Part shown: positions 27,651 to 38,041 of the stretch, piece after piece
How positions within the stretch are numbered: position 1 is the first letter of the stretch
How the letters are laid out: each line of letters starts with the position of its first letter
Assembly (NCBI GenBank): GCA_020631735.1
Contig: CM036197.1
Span: 46,671,880 to 46,735,879 of the forward strand
Length of the DNA stretch: 64,000 nt
Origin: Saccharum officinarum
Taxonomy: Eukaryota; Streptophyta; Magnoliopsida; Poales; Poaceae
Direction: 5' to 3'
The notes under the pieces: generated by a model
Seen by the model: the letters and a program-made list of their open reading frames with translations, nothing else
Database searches by the model: none
Told to the model about the DNA's origin: nothing
Translations under genes and position numbers: made by a program

Positions 27651-30600
27651 TGTAACACCCCGGTGTTACGCATACATTTAGCATCTGCAAATCATGAGCA
27701 TAAGAACCATCATGTATTCATGAGCATTTCATGTTATATAAATGAAACATCTGAAACATGTTAATGAAACATAGATGTTGCATTTGTTTGTTTCAATAGG
27801 CATATGCTAGATTGATGCTTGTTTGATTGTTCAACATGTTTGTTTAAGTGTTTAAATAACTTAGATTTGTTCATCAAGTAATTTGGAGCAAAGTTCCTTT
27901 TAAAAATTTTCTCAAATTTTGGCTTTTAAAAATATTCTTGGAAAATGGAGTTTTTCATTAAAAATAGGGTTTTTATTTGAAAATCAACTTTTTAACCCTA
28001 GTTCAAAATCGGTTGGGATTTTAGCCTTGTGTCTTTTAACGAAGTTGTAGAGCACAAAATCTTGATCAACTTTTATTTTCGGACCATCTTGAGAAAACGT
28101 CGTTTGCTTGTTCAAAATTTGAATTGGGGCTGTGTTTGGAAAATGGAATTTGAAAACAAAAAAAATAAAAATCTTTTTCCTCGCCTTCGCGGGCTTCGGC
28201 CTCACTTCTTGGCCCACGGCCGTTTCGGCCCGGCCTGCGCCGCACCGCACCCTGCGCTCCCGCACTGCTCTTGGGCCGGCCCACTCGCGCCGCCCGCTCC
28301 ACGCCCCCGCCGCTCCCGCGCAACCGCGCGCCCCGCACGATCGCGGTCACGGTCCGGCCGCCGCGTGGCCGCCGTCGACCGGCGATGGTGGGCACTGGCC
28401 ACACCAACTGGCCACGCTTCGCCTTTAAGCCGCCCGCTCGGCCTCGCCCCGCTCCATTCCTCCCTTCCTACCTTTTCGAAATCTCGGGCAGGCCTCCGAG
28501 CCACCGAACGCCTCCACGGGCGCTGTCGGCGCTCTGCCGCACAGTCACCGCAGCTCTGCCCGATTGGCCTCGTCCCCGAGCCCGCCTTAGCCCCCTCCTG
28601 CGCCTAGACCTCGCAAAGCCACTGCGTCGCTCACCGTGCGCTGCCGGGGCCGGAGACGGCGAGTTCACCGCCGTGCCGTGCCGCCATACCCGCCATGGCC
28701 ACCGGCGTGCCTGCACCCCTGCCCTATTGAACCCCTTTTCTACCTCACTGTGTTCGCGCCGCCTTGGGGAACCTATCGGTGCCGCTCGCTCCGCTGCAAA
28801 CCTCGCCGCCGGCGACTTCCGACCGGCGATGCTACTCCCCTACCTCGTCTCTGGCTGACCAGTGGGGCCCGGGGGCCCACTTGCAGCGGCTCAGTGGCGC
28901 TCTTGGTGCGCAGAGCTGGGTGCGCATAGCATTTTTTGGTGGTTTTTCTTAAAGGAAATAAAGAAAATGTTTTTATGGTTTTTCTAGAAACATTAGTAAT
29001 TGCTTTAGAAATTCATATCTCCTATTTTATTGCTCAAAAAATTGTGAAACAAATTTTGTTGTGATTTTCATGAGTAGATCTGCAGTTTAGATGTATTGCA
29101 TGTCATGTTTGTGATGCTTTTATATAGGGTTTTATTTAATTCTTGATAAATGCTTTTAACTTCATAAATACATAGTAAATCCAATATGTGTCAGAAAAAT
29201 GTAGTTCCAATTTTGTTAGTCTTCTTATGAGATGTACTACCTGTGAAAAATGTGTGTCATGCATGTTATGTAGAAAAATATTGATGTGTAGTTCAAGTGC
29301 CTTTATTTGCCTAGATTTGTTATTTTTGCTAGGGCTAAAATATGAATAATACATGCATGCGAAACTTTTTCGATGATGATTAGTTACTGTGTAAATCATG
29401 AAAAAAATATGATTTGTGTTGTTTGGTACTTTTCATAGTACAAAGTATTTTCCATGCATGGTTTTGCACTGTTTTTGTCTTTTTGGTGTAGGCTGTTGTG
29501 CATGTCCAAATGAAGTGAAATTTTGGTGGTAGTCTATTCTCGACATGATTAAGCTACAGTAATTTTCTGATAATTTTATGTGAACTCAAAATATAGGTTG
29601 CTGTTCAAACCTAGATTTAATTAGGGTTTAATCAGGAATTCCTTTATTGCATGTTTAGTTAATAATGTTGTTTTGGTGTATCTTTGAAGCGCCAATTAGC
29701 TTGCTGGTGTGTTATGACATGTTGTTTCATGTTGTAATGCAGCAAGTAGTTAGTAGCCAATTACTTATGTGTTATTACATGCATGTTGGTTGCTATATGT
29801 GATTAGTAGGAAGAGAAGAGTTATGAACTTGCTTTGTTAGGTAGAATATGAATTATGCATTTATATACACATGCAAGCATGAGCATCATATGTCATCCCA
29901 CCGGTGCGCCTTTTCCATCTGCACTTATACCCATGCACACATGCATCATACATGATCGGTGCAGAAAGCAGTACGCGTGGAGCACGGAGTTTCCGAGGAG
30001 GCCGTGTAACGAGAGGTACCACCCCTGGGAGAACCAGAAGTCGAGGAGCCAAATGGTGATCTGCTGAAGTGTCAGGACCATCGACTGTCGACCTTCTGGA
30101 AGCCAAGCCCCGGAGCATTATAAGTCTCCCTACTTTATCAAAGCAAGATAAATATATATGTTATATATATTGTTGTATTAAGTTATAGGAGTTGCTTGAA
30201 ACCGTTGATGCATATCACTACGATATTCCTTGAACACCTTGTATATCCTGATATCCTATTTAAGTCTAGTTCCGGAATATCTGCTTAGCTATGCTTAGTC
30301 CGATAGAAGTGGGTGATTTCCCGTCACCTATGACTTAGGTAAAAACCTGTCATGTTTAGCAATATGCTATCATAGAAAGAGAATTATTTGTGGTTGAATA
30401 AATGGAGACCGGGCGGAATGTTGGGCAGCAAGGCATGGGTCTTGTGTGCTTGTAGTTTCCGTCTGTGTCGATTAAGGACCGTACCGTTGTCGGCCCTCAG
30501 TCCTTTTTGAACGCATGCCCCACATTTAGCTGGCCAGATAAGTACTTCCGACCGCAAAGCCGAGTAGCTCTGTTCGGACCGGTGATCGAGATGCTACCAA

Positions 30601-31564
30601 GACCACCTCGGGCCTGTTGACCGTGGACAAGAATGACCTGGCTCCAGCGTGGGCAGGCATAACTTGAGTGACCTGGCATGGGAGGAACCCAAGGTGTATA
30701 GGGTTCATGGCGGTCCCGCGATGTTTTTCCGAATAGTATCAAAGGTGACCTGTAGCTCATTGGGTCGGTGAGTGTGGTTTGTGTGGGGAATACATCACCA
30801 GCTGGTTAGTAATCGATTCGAGTCGCCATCGCTCCTGGATAGTGAGCAACTGGACTGAGTTACGTCATCGTAGTAATGTGATTATAGAACACGATGATGG
30901 TTATGGTTATGAGTATGATGTTGGAAATGCTAAACAGAATTGGTTACTATTGATTGTTTAATCTTATGCAAGTGATTGCTAATCTAGACATGTTTAAATG
31001 AACAAGTTAAATTGATGTTAAAGATTAATATTTTAGTTTAATTTCTATTGCTTTTTATGCAAAATGATGTCAAGCTAGCCCCACTTATAAAAGCCTTGCA
31101 TACTCCTTGGTGTTATGTTATTTCTGATTTAAGACGGGTAAGTCTAGATGAATACCTTCTTGTACTCAGGGTTCTTTTCCAGCTTGTTGCCGGTGTTTAT
31201 TAGGACTAAGGGCAATGGTCTCTCTATACTTCTTACCTCGATACTTTTGTTGGAGGAGATTACAATATGGCACTATTATTTAAACTAAAGGGTGTGTGTT
31301 GATTTTGGACAATAATGCTTCCGCTACCTGTTATTTCAAACTCAGTGTTGTAATAACTTTCTTTGAACTTCGATGTATTTGAACTATGTACGCATGTAAT
31401 TTGTAACCACTAAACCAGTACGGTCTTGGCTATTTGTTGAGAAGTTTGAGATCCTTCGAGATTTCATGGACTACCGGGTTATACGATCTTAAGTTTGCTC
31501 GATTCTCTGCCCCGGCAGGTAAATTTTCTTACTTAATTTCGTATAACTGGGCAGTTCCGTTACA
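27651..31564 (+). mobile_element. Solo LTR2, complete copy
   Basis: The LTR starts TGTAACACCCCGG and ends AGTTCCGTTACA, 3914 bp. The flanks are CTCTC (27646-27650) and CTCTT (31565-31569), a 5-bp target duplication with one mismatch. The organisation resembles LTR1: an AT-rich head containing GAAGTTGTAGAGCACAAAA, a GC-rich block (28190-28900), a second AT-rich block, an acidic reading-frame remnant (30010-30123) and a tail with GCTTCCGCTAC. No internal retroviral genes are present, so it is a solo LTR. Confidence 0.85.
30010..30123 (+). pseudogene. Acidic reading-frame remnant inside LTR2
   Basis: After an in-frame stop at 30007-30009 the frame reads REVPPLGEPEVEEPNG, DLLKCQDHRLSTF and WKPSPGAL-stop. 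It aligns with the LTR1 and LTR3 versions at the C/DH/STF/PGA positions. A possible acceptor (GATCGGTGCAG, ending 29964) lies upstream. Decayed. Confidence 0.4.
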
Positions 31565-31569
31565 CTCTT

Positions 31570-31638
31570 GCCTCCTTCATCTCCCTCAGCACGCTCTCCC
31601 ATAGCACACTCGCCTCCTTCATCTCCCTCAGCACGCTC
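31570..31638. repeat. 27-bp direct repeat, 42-bp period
   Basis: A 27-bp unit starting GCCTCCTTCATCTCCC occurs at 31570-31596 and again at 31612-31638 without mismatch, directly right of the LTR2 insertion site. Confidence 0.85.
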
Positions 31639-31787
31639 GCTGTGGAGTCTGGCGGCTTTGGGTTTAGGGTTCGCCTTCGCTTCCTCGCCATGGAGTCCGG
31701 CAGCGCAGGTGCTGCTCGCCGCAGAGTTTGGCGGCGCGGTTGCTGCTCGCCGTGGAGGACGTTGTGCCAGACTCCGAGGAGGTCGCC

Positions 31788-32195
31788 ATGGAGGACGTCG
31801 TCGAGGGGCTCGACTCCGTCGTCTTGCTAGACTCCATCGAGGCTCTGGTCTCCGAGATGGCGCTGGACTCCGTTGAGGCTCTGGACTCCGAGATGGTGCT
31901 AGACTCCATCGAGGCGCTGCTGGTGGTGCCAGACTCCGTTGACATGGTGGCAGACTCCGTCGAGATGGTGCCCGACTCCGTCGACATGGTGGTAGACTCC
32001 ATCGAGATGGTGCCTGACTCCGTCGAGTCTCTGTGTGCTCGCTGTGGCACGTTCCACGTTGGCGGCGTCTTCGGAGAAGCCTGCTTCCAAGCTCGCCGCC
32101 ACGCTAGCAGGTGTGCCCGTTGTGGCCTTTTACATGAAGACTACGATCTGCCAGCAAGGTGGTTGGACGACATGGAACAGTTTGATTGTGAGTAG
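31788..32195 (+). CDS. Small ORF with acidic tandem repeats and paired CxxC modules
   Basis: The first ATG in frame gives a 135-aa protein; the frame is open a little further upstream without ATG. The N-terminal two thirds consist of short repeats of the type DSVEMVP and DSVDMVA, encoded by a ~21-bp DNA repeat (GACTCCGTCGAGATGGTG). The C-terminus has two similar modules, LCARCGTFH and RCARCGLLHE, with cysteines spaced C-x2-C-x12-C-x9-C-x2-C, which could bind zinc. I do not recognise the protein. No promoter or splice sites are evident, it abuts a transposase fragment, and the repeats may be inflated by DNA slippage. It may be a captured gene fragment. Confidence 0.35.
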   Translation: MEDVVEGLDSVVLLDSIEALVSEMALDSVEALDSEMVLDSIEALLVVPDSVDMVADSVEMVPDSVDMVVDSIEMVPDSVESLCARCGTFHVGGVFGEACFQARRHASRCARCGLLHEDYDLPARWLDDMEQFDCE

Positions 32196-32602
32196 CATCT
32201 GTGAGGTATGGATTGATGCTACTAGAGTGTCATCTAAGCAAACTTTTTTTCAAATACCTTTGTATCCTAACTTTGCTCATACCAAGTTTACTAGACACAT
32301 CTTCTATGGTCATTCTTTGCTTGAGAGGAATGTAGCGCAATTGTTCTAAATCAAGAGGGACTGCCTTACGACCACATCTATCCTTCTTTCTACTTGCAAC
32401 CACATTACCGTTGTTGTTGTGATCCTCTAATATTGGCTCGTTGAATATCATAAAAGGAAAGATCAAGCTGAGTAACAACAGACACATTACCGTTGTTGTT
32501 GTGATCCTCCAGTATTGGGTCATTGAGATCGAAAGGAAGGTTGCCGTTGTCATCTTCTTCGAAACGAACGTTCAGATCGAAGGCAGGGAAGGAATATGCC
32601 AT
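32196..32602 (-). pseudogene. Mariner-like transposase, N-terminal fragment, broken
   Basis: The minus strand starts MAYSFPAFDLNVRFEEDD and LPFDLNDPILEDHNNNG. After a frame change it continues with DRCGRKAVPLDLEQLRYIPL and TIEDVSSKLGMSKVRIQRYLKK, then a TGA stop and HSSSINPYLTDAT. This is the N-terminal helix-turn-helix of plant mariner/Stowaway-type transposases, which bind terminal repeats. A 44-bp block (32401-32444 and 32483-32526) is duplicated with an 82-bp period, which breaks the frame. A nonsense codon after KSLLR breaks it again. The catalytic DD39D part is absent. Confidence 0.75.
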
Positions 32603-33034
32603 TGCGCCGTAGATGTGGAAGGAGAAAAGCTAAGCCATGTCGTCTACTAATAGATAAGGACGGTATACAAAGAGACGAGACGTTTAAGCAAGCAAGCCAG
32701 GCAAGGGAGTAGTAGATGAACTAGCAAGCAAGCAAGCCAGGCAAGACGTTTAAATAGATCAAGCAGTCCAAGCGTCGAACGAACTGAGCACGCGCGCAAT
32801 GAAAAATAAACGAGCGCCACTGCGCCAGTGAACCAAAACGTCCTTCCAAAACGCGAGCGCCAGGCCAAAATCGCGCAGAAACACGCCTAAACGAAACAGA
32901 CGAGCGCCTCAGCGCGCGCCACGCCCAGTCCGAAAAAAAACAAGTGCCATGCAGCCAAAGCGCACGCGACACGCAAAGCCCAAATAGTACCATACAAAAA
33001 TCCCCATGCAAAACGTAGTCAGCAGCAAAAAAAA
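32603..33034. other. Intergenic, CAAGCAAGCCAGGCAAG-type repeats
   Basis: No gene seen. Bases 32685-32760 contain a duplicated AGCAAGCAAGCCAGGCAAG segment. The rest is A-rich with many CGCGCCA words and no recognised feature. Confidence 0.4.
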
Positions 33035-33112
33035 TGTGTGGCCGCCGGGTATCGAACTCGGCTCATCAGACTCACGCCTCGATGCACTAACCGTCTGAGC
33101 TGGGAACTCACA
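33035..33112 (-). other. tRNA-like remnant
   Basis: On the minus strand the segment reads CCCAGCTCAGACGGTTAGTGC (D-arm-like, compare AGCTCAG-x-x-GGTTAG) and, after about 25 nt, GAGTTCGATACCC (T-arm-like, compare GGTTCGAATCC). The acceptor stem pairs only at four outer positions and the anticodon arm does not fold well. It is most likely a decayed tRNA gene or the head of a tRNA-derived SINE, not a functional tRNA. Confidence 0.45.
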
Positions 33113-33215
33113 TGGAATGCACCCGCAACCGTATTTAATAGGGACAGACAGAGGAAAAATACCCCCTAATTAATCACTCCTTGGTAAGCACAATCATGTC
33201 CTAAACAACCTCTAA

Positions 33216-33642
33216 GGCTATCCGCACTCAAGGACCTCTATATTCATCCTCTATACATCATATTCAGCAAGATTCTCTCCTCTATACTTAATTCTCCCGC
33301 ACCCATACATCCTCTATATCATCCTCTATCCACTCTATCCACTGTGGGACCTATTTGTCACTTTATCTAAATATATCCATGTGTGGTCTAGTTTTAAAGG
33401 ATTTATTGAGACGAATTTAATGGTGCAATCGAAATTTAATTTGGATTTTTGGTTTGTGAGTTATAGCATTTTTTCCTTTGTTTAGCTAGTGGGGCCCGCC
33501 ACTGTCCACTATAGAGTAAGTATTGTACCACTCTAAATATAGAGTGAGAGAAAGGATAGAGTATCGCTTTAGAGTACCCAGTGCAGCAGTTTTTACTCTA
33601 TATTCATACTATAAAGCTTTAAAGTACCCACTGCGGGTAGTC
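33216..33642. mobile_element. Tourist-like MITE (PIF/Harbinger)
   Basis: Ends GGCTATCCGCA and TGCGGGTAGTC are inverted repeats (9 of 11 positions), flanked by the 3-bp target duplication TAA on both sides (33213-33215, 33643-33645). The inner arms also match (CTCTATATTCATCC against ACTCTATATTCATAC in inverse sense). 427 bp, no ORF. Confidence 0.75.
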
Positions 33643-34202
33643 TAATAAGAGTACAGAGATAGTATTTGGTGACATTATCGATTTTAAAATGTGTCCGCCC
33701 AGTTATTCTGAAGTGCTATGATATGTGTGCCAATGCTCGTAGCGGGGAGTTTTGCGTCCATGTGACCATGTACATGAGTATTTTCATCTTTGTGTGTTTG
33801 AATAATAATATCTCGCCTAGTGGAAGATGAATAGTTGATTCCTTGAAAAAAAAAACTTACAATGATTGGTTAAACGCGGGTCATTTGCGTTTTTGCGAAT
33901 GTTCGGGAGAAACACAGAGTCGAACATAAACAGCAAACTTCGCTGTTTTATACTTGTTGGATTTGGCTGGTGACGAGGCCCCCACGAGGTGGCCGCGGGA
34001 TGCGCGCGGGCTCGTACATCTCGGACTCGTGGAGCATCTGCGCTGCGGATCGGGAGGCCAACCAGGCCAGCGAATTGGCGGATTCGATTCCGACCTCCCG
34101 GGTTGGCCCTTGGCCGCCGCGCACGGGGTGGTCGGCTCCGGCTGCTTCGTTCGTCTCCGCGTCACGTACCGTCACGGGCCGCTCGCCGTAACCGCCCACG
34201 TA

Positions 34203-34459
34203 CTCCCTCCGTCCATAAAAACATGCAATTCTCGCTTTTCGAGAAGTCAAACAGTTTGAACTTTGACTAAATTTATATAAAAAAATACTAATATTTATAA
34301 TACAAAATAAGTATCATTAGATTAGTTATAGAATATATTTTTTTAATAAATATATTTGGAGACATAAATGTTAATACTATTTACTATAAACTTGGTCAAA
34401 CTTGAGTCAGTTTGACTGGCACGCTTCCCATAATTGCTTGTTTTGTTGGACGGAGGGAG
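34203..34459. mobile_element. Stowaway MITE
   Basis: Perfect terminal inverted repeats CTCCCTCCGTCC and GGACGGAGGGAG, flanked by TA dinucleotides (34201-34202, 34460-34461). The AT-rich interior contains GTCAAACAGTTTGAACTTTG, typical of grass Stowaway. 257 bp. Mobilised in trans by mariner-like transposases. Confidence 0.92.
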
Positions 34460-36642
34460 TACCTCTTTGCTAGACTAGATACCGTGGGGCGTACCACCCG
34501 ATCGACCACGTCGGTTGTTGGAACCACGCAAGCGCGCCCATGCATTCACCATTTCCTTGATTTCTTCTTTGTTCTCGTCACAAGGCACGTCTTGGGTTGG
34601 ACGGAGTGGGTGTAGTCGTGCAGAGATCGATCGAATCGACGTCATCCATCCATCCATCCGGCCATGTGCAGCCTTCATTCCCAATCCCAACCGGTGGGCG
34701 GCTGGTTCCCTTCCCCTCGGCAGCCCAGGTTGAGATCACTCACCCTCGCCGCCGTGCGGTGCAGGAGTACTACAGTACTACATGCCAGCCTTAACTACGG
34801 AAGGCAGGATCGATCGATCGTACGCGAATCATTTCCATTCCTATGTGGCGTGTTGCCGCCGGATGGGAGCACGTGGACATCGCGATCACTCGAAAGAGGG
34901 AAACAGCCGATGGGCTGGTGGAGGAGACATCGAGCCGGCTGGCTTCCATGCCACGGGACAGACAACAGCAGCAGCAGCAGCAACGGCACGCATATGGCAG
35001 CATTCATTTCCTCGGTAGTGCCACGCACTGTGCCCGCCTCCAGTACACCGCCAGGCGCATGCATGCGGCACTAGTACTAGTACCACCACCACCGGTCGCT
35101 TCCATGCCACCCGGGCGCCTGCGGTGCAGTACATCCAGGCGCGTAGCTGGACGGAGCAAAGGCAGCGAAGCTCGCAGTCGCCGCTCATGCTCGGCGAATG
35201 AAAGCGTGGCCGATCCATCCGGTCGCAATTAATTAACAGGTGTTGCCGCATTACAATCCATAGCTTTATGGCGCGCGTACGGCACCGCATGACAATCCAT
35301 CATCAATCGATGCTTACAAGACATGTGTCCGTCCGTCCACTGTACCGCCAGGTCAGGCAGACAGAAGGTATAAAACAGGTGCCCTGTCAAGATACACGTA
35401 CGTAGACTGTAGACCAGACCACCCGGCCTAACGACTGGATTAATTGTCAACGTAACTTGCTACTTTGGCTAGCAAATCCTACGTACAGACGCGATTATAG
35501 CTCGGCAACCAACATGCACGTACTGACAAGCAGGCACGGCTACTCGTCAGCCGGTGCCGGGGTGCTCTGTACTCTGTAGCAAGCAAGTAATCCGCCTGGC
35601 AACCACCGCCTGGGACTACAGATGGTCCAGCACGTACGCCCACGCGGCCGCGCGCTGAGGGCGGAAGCGGGGGCCTGCCCAGTGCCCGCTGCCCCATGCC
35701 GCCTCCCCCCCGTCCAGCAGCAGCAGGCGTCGCCGACCAGCAACAGTGCGCCGGATACCGCGCGGATCGCAGCGACAGTCGCCGCTCTAGCTACGCGCGG
35801 CCAACCAACCAACCAACCAACCGCCCGGCCGGCCGGGCTCGTGCGCCGCAAGTCCGCAACCGCAACCATGGGAGACGGAACGCCAACGAACCAACACAAA
35901 TACAAACAATGCCGTACGGGCGGCAGCGCGCGGCGTGTCCGCTCCGATCCGGCCGCTGCGGCTCGCTCGCAAGTACACCGCGCGCGGACCGACCGAGCAA
36001 GCAAATCCATCTATGGAGCCAGCGGCCGGTGCGGCGTCGTGACAGTCCGGCGCCCCTATGCACGCACAGTCGCGTGCCACCAACCGGAGAAGAGCCAGGT
36101 GTATCGTGACTGCACAGGGGGAACTCCGGAACGTACGGCTACGACGACCGCCGGGGGAGCCCGACGTGCCAGCGACCAAAGCCTAGTTTGGCTGGCACGC
36201 AAGGGTCACCTCGGCTCCATTAATTCATTGCGGGCCTGGTCGCGTTGTGCTCTGCCATTATGAGAGTGGACGCTCTGATTAGTAGGTAATTAAGCTTATT
36301 ATTATTAAGCTATATATATTCGCATGAAGCACACCATAGCGCAGCAGGGTATTTCAGGTACTGTTACGATTTGATGAGAGCGTATAAAGACAGGAAGGAG
36401 GAGGTCCACTTGGACCCTACATTTGGTCCACAGGGTATTGTGGGCCGGAGAAACATCACCGTTTTTGTACACGATGGGCCGAACTCCATGAAAGAAAAAA
36501 CAAAACATGGGCCTCTGAAAGAAATAATTGAAGACCGTGCGTTAGAGCATCTCCACACTCCAAGCAATGGCAGGACATCTGCTTAAGATTTGAGCGTCTC
36601 CCTTGTTTTTCCAATCCTTAACCTTGTTTTTCCAATCCTTAA

Positions 36643-36773
36643 GGGCTCGCTCAGTTGTTTCGGATTCATGGCTTGGAATTATTCCAAGCTGAAATGACTG
36701 TGTAATTTGTATATAATACTAATTCATCAGTTGGATTGGTTCCTGCCTCTATTCTGGAATAACCGAACGGCCC
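36643..36773. mobile_element. Small Tourist-like MITE
   Basis: Ends GGGCTCGCTCAGTTG and AACCGAACGGCCC are imperfect inverted repeats, flanked by TAA on both sides (36640-36642, 36774-36776). The interior TGGCTTGGAATTATTCCAAGC is a near-palindrome. 131 bp. Confidence 0.65.
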
Positions 36774-36974
36774 TAAATAGTGAAGTTTCAGCCTGATGTA
36801 TTTTCTTTTCTTTTCACTCGTCTTCCATCGTTGTAGGAGGAGCGACCGAGATAGGGAGGCGCTCTGCGCCTGATGAAGGATGGGAAATAGAAAAAGGTAG
36901 GGCCCTAGAGGAGAGCCTCTAAGAGATGCTCTGCTGGACTTTTTTTTTCTTATCGTACCGTAAAAGTAAGAACG

Positions 36975-37350
36975 ACTTCAATAGTCCCTCTATAACCTTC
37001 CTTATTAATAGGAATAGGCATTTTGGTGAAAAAATACCATCCGACGACTTCTTTAATTATGGCATCTCCACGAGCTTTTTTTTAAAACTCACAAACTAAA
37101 TCATCATTTGAAGAGCTATTTGAATAAAAATTGCTCTCTATATCTTATCATCTCCAACATTTTCTCTACATCTTATACACACTATAGAGAGCCAGCACCG
37201 CGCTCTCCATTTTTAGCTAGCGAGAAATCCGAGATAGAGCATGTCTATTTTTGGAGATCCAATTAAATAGACTGTTGGAGAGTTTATTTTTCACCAAAAT
37301 CTCTATTCCTATAAATTATGAAGGATATAAAGAGATTTTTGGAGTTGCTT
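36975..37350. mobile_element. Hairpin MITE
   Basis: The left arm (CCTTCCTTATTAATAGGAAT…TTTTGGTGAAAAA, about 36996-37033) is inverted at 37289-37330 (TTTTTCACCAAAATCTCTATTCC…GAAGGA). The interior is rich in CTCTATAT and GGAGAG words. Exact ends and target duplication are not resolved. Confidence 0.55.
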
Positions 37351-38041
37351 TTAGATCTTAAAATATTGTCATCTTCAATTCTGGATTTTTCGCTAGTGAG
37401 AACTAGATTGACTCTTTAGAGTACGCATAAAGCGAGAATTTTTTTCATGTAAATGGCTCTCTAAAAGATTATCTAGAGAGTGAATTTAAGAAAAAGTTTT
37501 TCCAACTACTGTAAGACAGGGACCTCTGCTGCAGAAGCTCATTGGATAGCGCTCTTAGGATAGCCTGATCTTCTGCTGCGGCCTGCAGACTGCAGTGCTG
37601 CCTACTCCATGGCCTGGCCTCCGTTTGCAACGGCCGACGCTCAAGGATCACATGTGCAGTTGAGGAATTAACCGAAATTTCCATCGAATTCCCTATCTGT
37701 TCTTAGGCTTGCTCGGGGCATTCGGATCGATTCCTCTTCAAAATCACATTACCATTGATCTCTCGATAAACTTACTGCTAAAGAATTCGTGGACAGATGA
37801 GGAAAGGTGGACGAAAACAAGAGTTGCATTGCATGGTACATTCCACCCCAGGGAGAAGATACAGATCACATGTTCCAAGTTTCTGCATAAGAACACAACA
37901 CGGTTTGGCCTAGTATCTACATCCGCACGACCACCGCCCAACCCAAGAAACCGAAAAAGAACCCGCCACCACAGGCCTCCAAAACGAAGATGTCATCGTG
38001 TAATTAATATATCATCAGAGGATGCATGCACGGCGTCGTCG

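Larger units (their letters stand above)
21355..28716. repeat. Segmental duplication, copy 2
   Basis: This is the counterpart of 1-7123 in direct orientation, about 21.35-21.6 kb away. The LINE debris, spacer, LTR1 with target duplication TGAGG, second spacer and LTR2 head all align. Visible differences are a hAT insertion (21608-21834), small indels such as AAGCCCCGG versus AAGCCCGG in LTR1, and scattered substitutions. The homology could extend left of 21355, since the matching part of copy 1 is outside the window. Confidence 0.95.
34462..38041. other. Intergenic region downstream of ABCB19
   Basis: Bases 34470-36260 are GC-rich with overlapping open frames on both strands, a short CAG run (34966-34982) and an AACC run (35803-35822). 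None shows a known domain, so I do not call genes. Two MITEs follow (36643-36773 and about 36975-37350). The last 300 bp before 38042 are the probable 3' untranslated region of ABCB19. Confidence 0.5.

Noticed and set aside
31568..32102. Antisense and alternative frames rich in TES/MES repeats
   Set aside because: Shadow translations of the ~21-bp tandem repeat in the CxxC ORF.
34843..36263. Frames of 129-213 codons on the plus strand and 130-156 on the minus strand
   Set aside because: Low-complexity GC-rich sequence with CAG and AACC runs; no known domain, competing frames on both strands.
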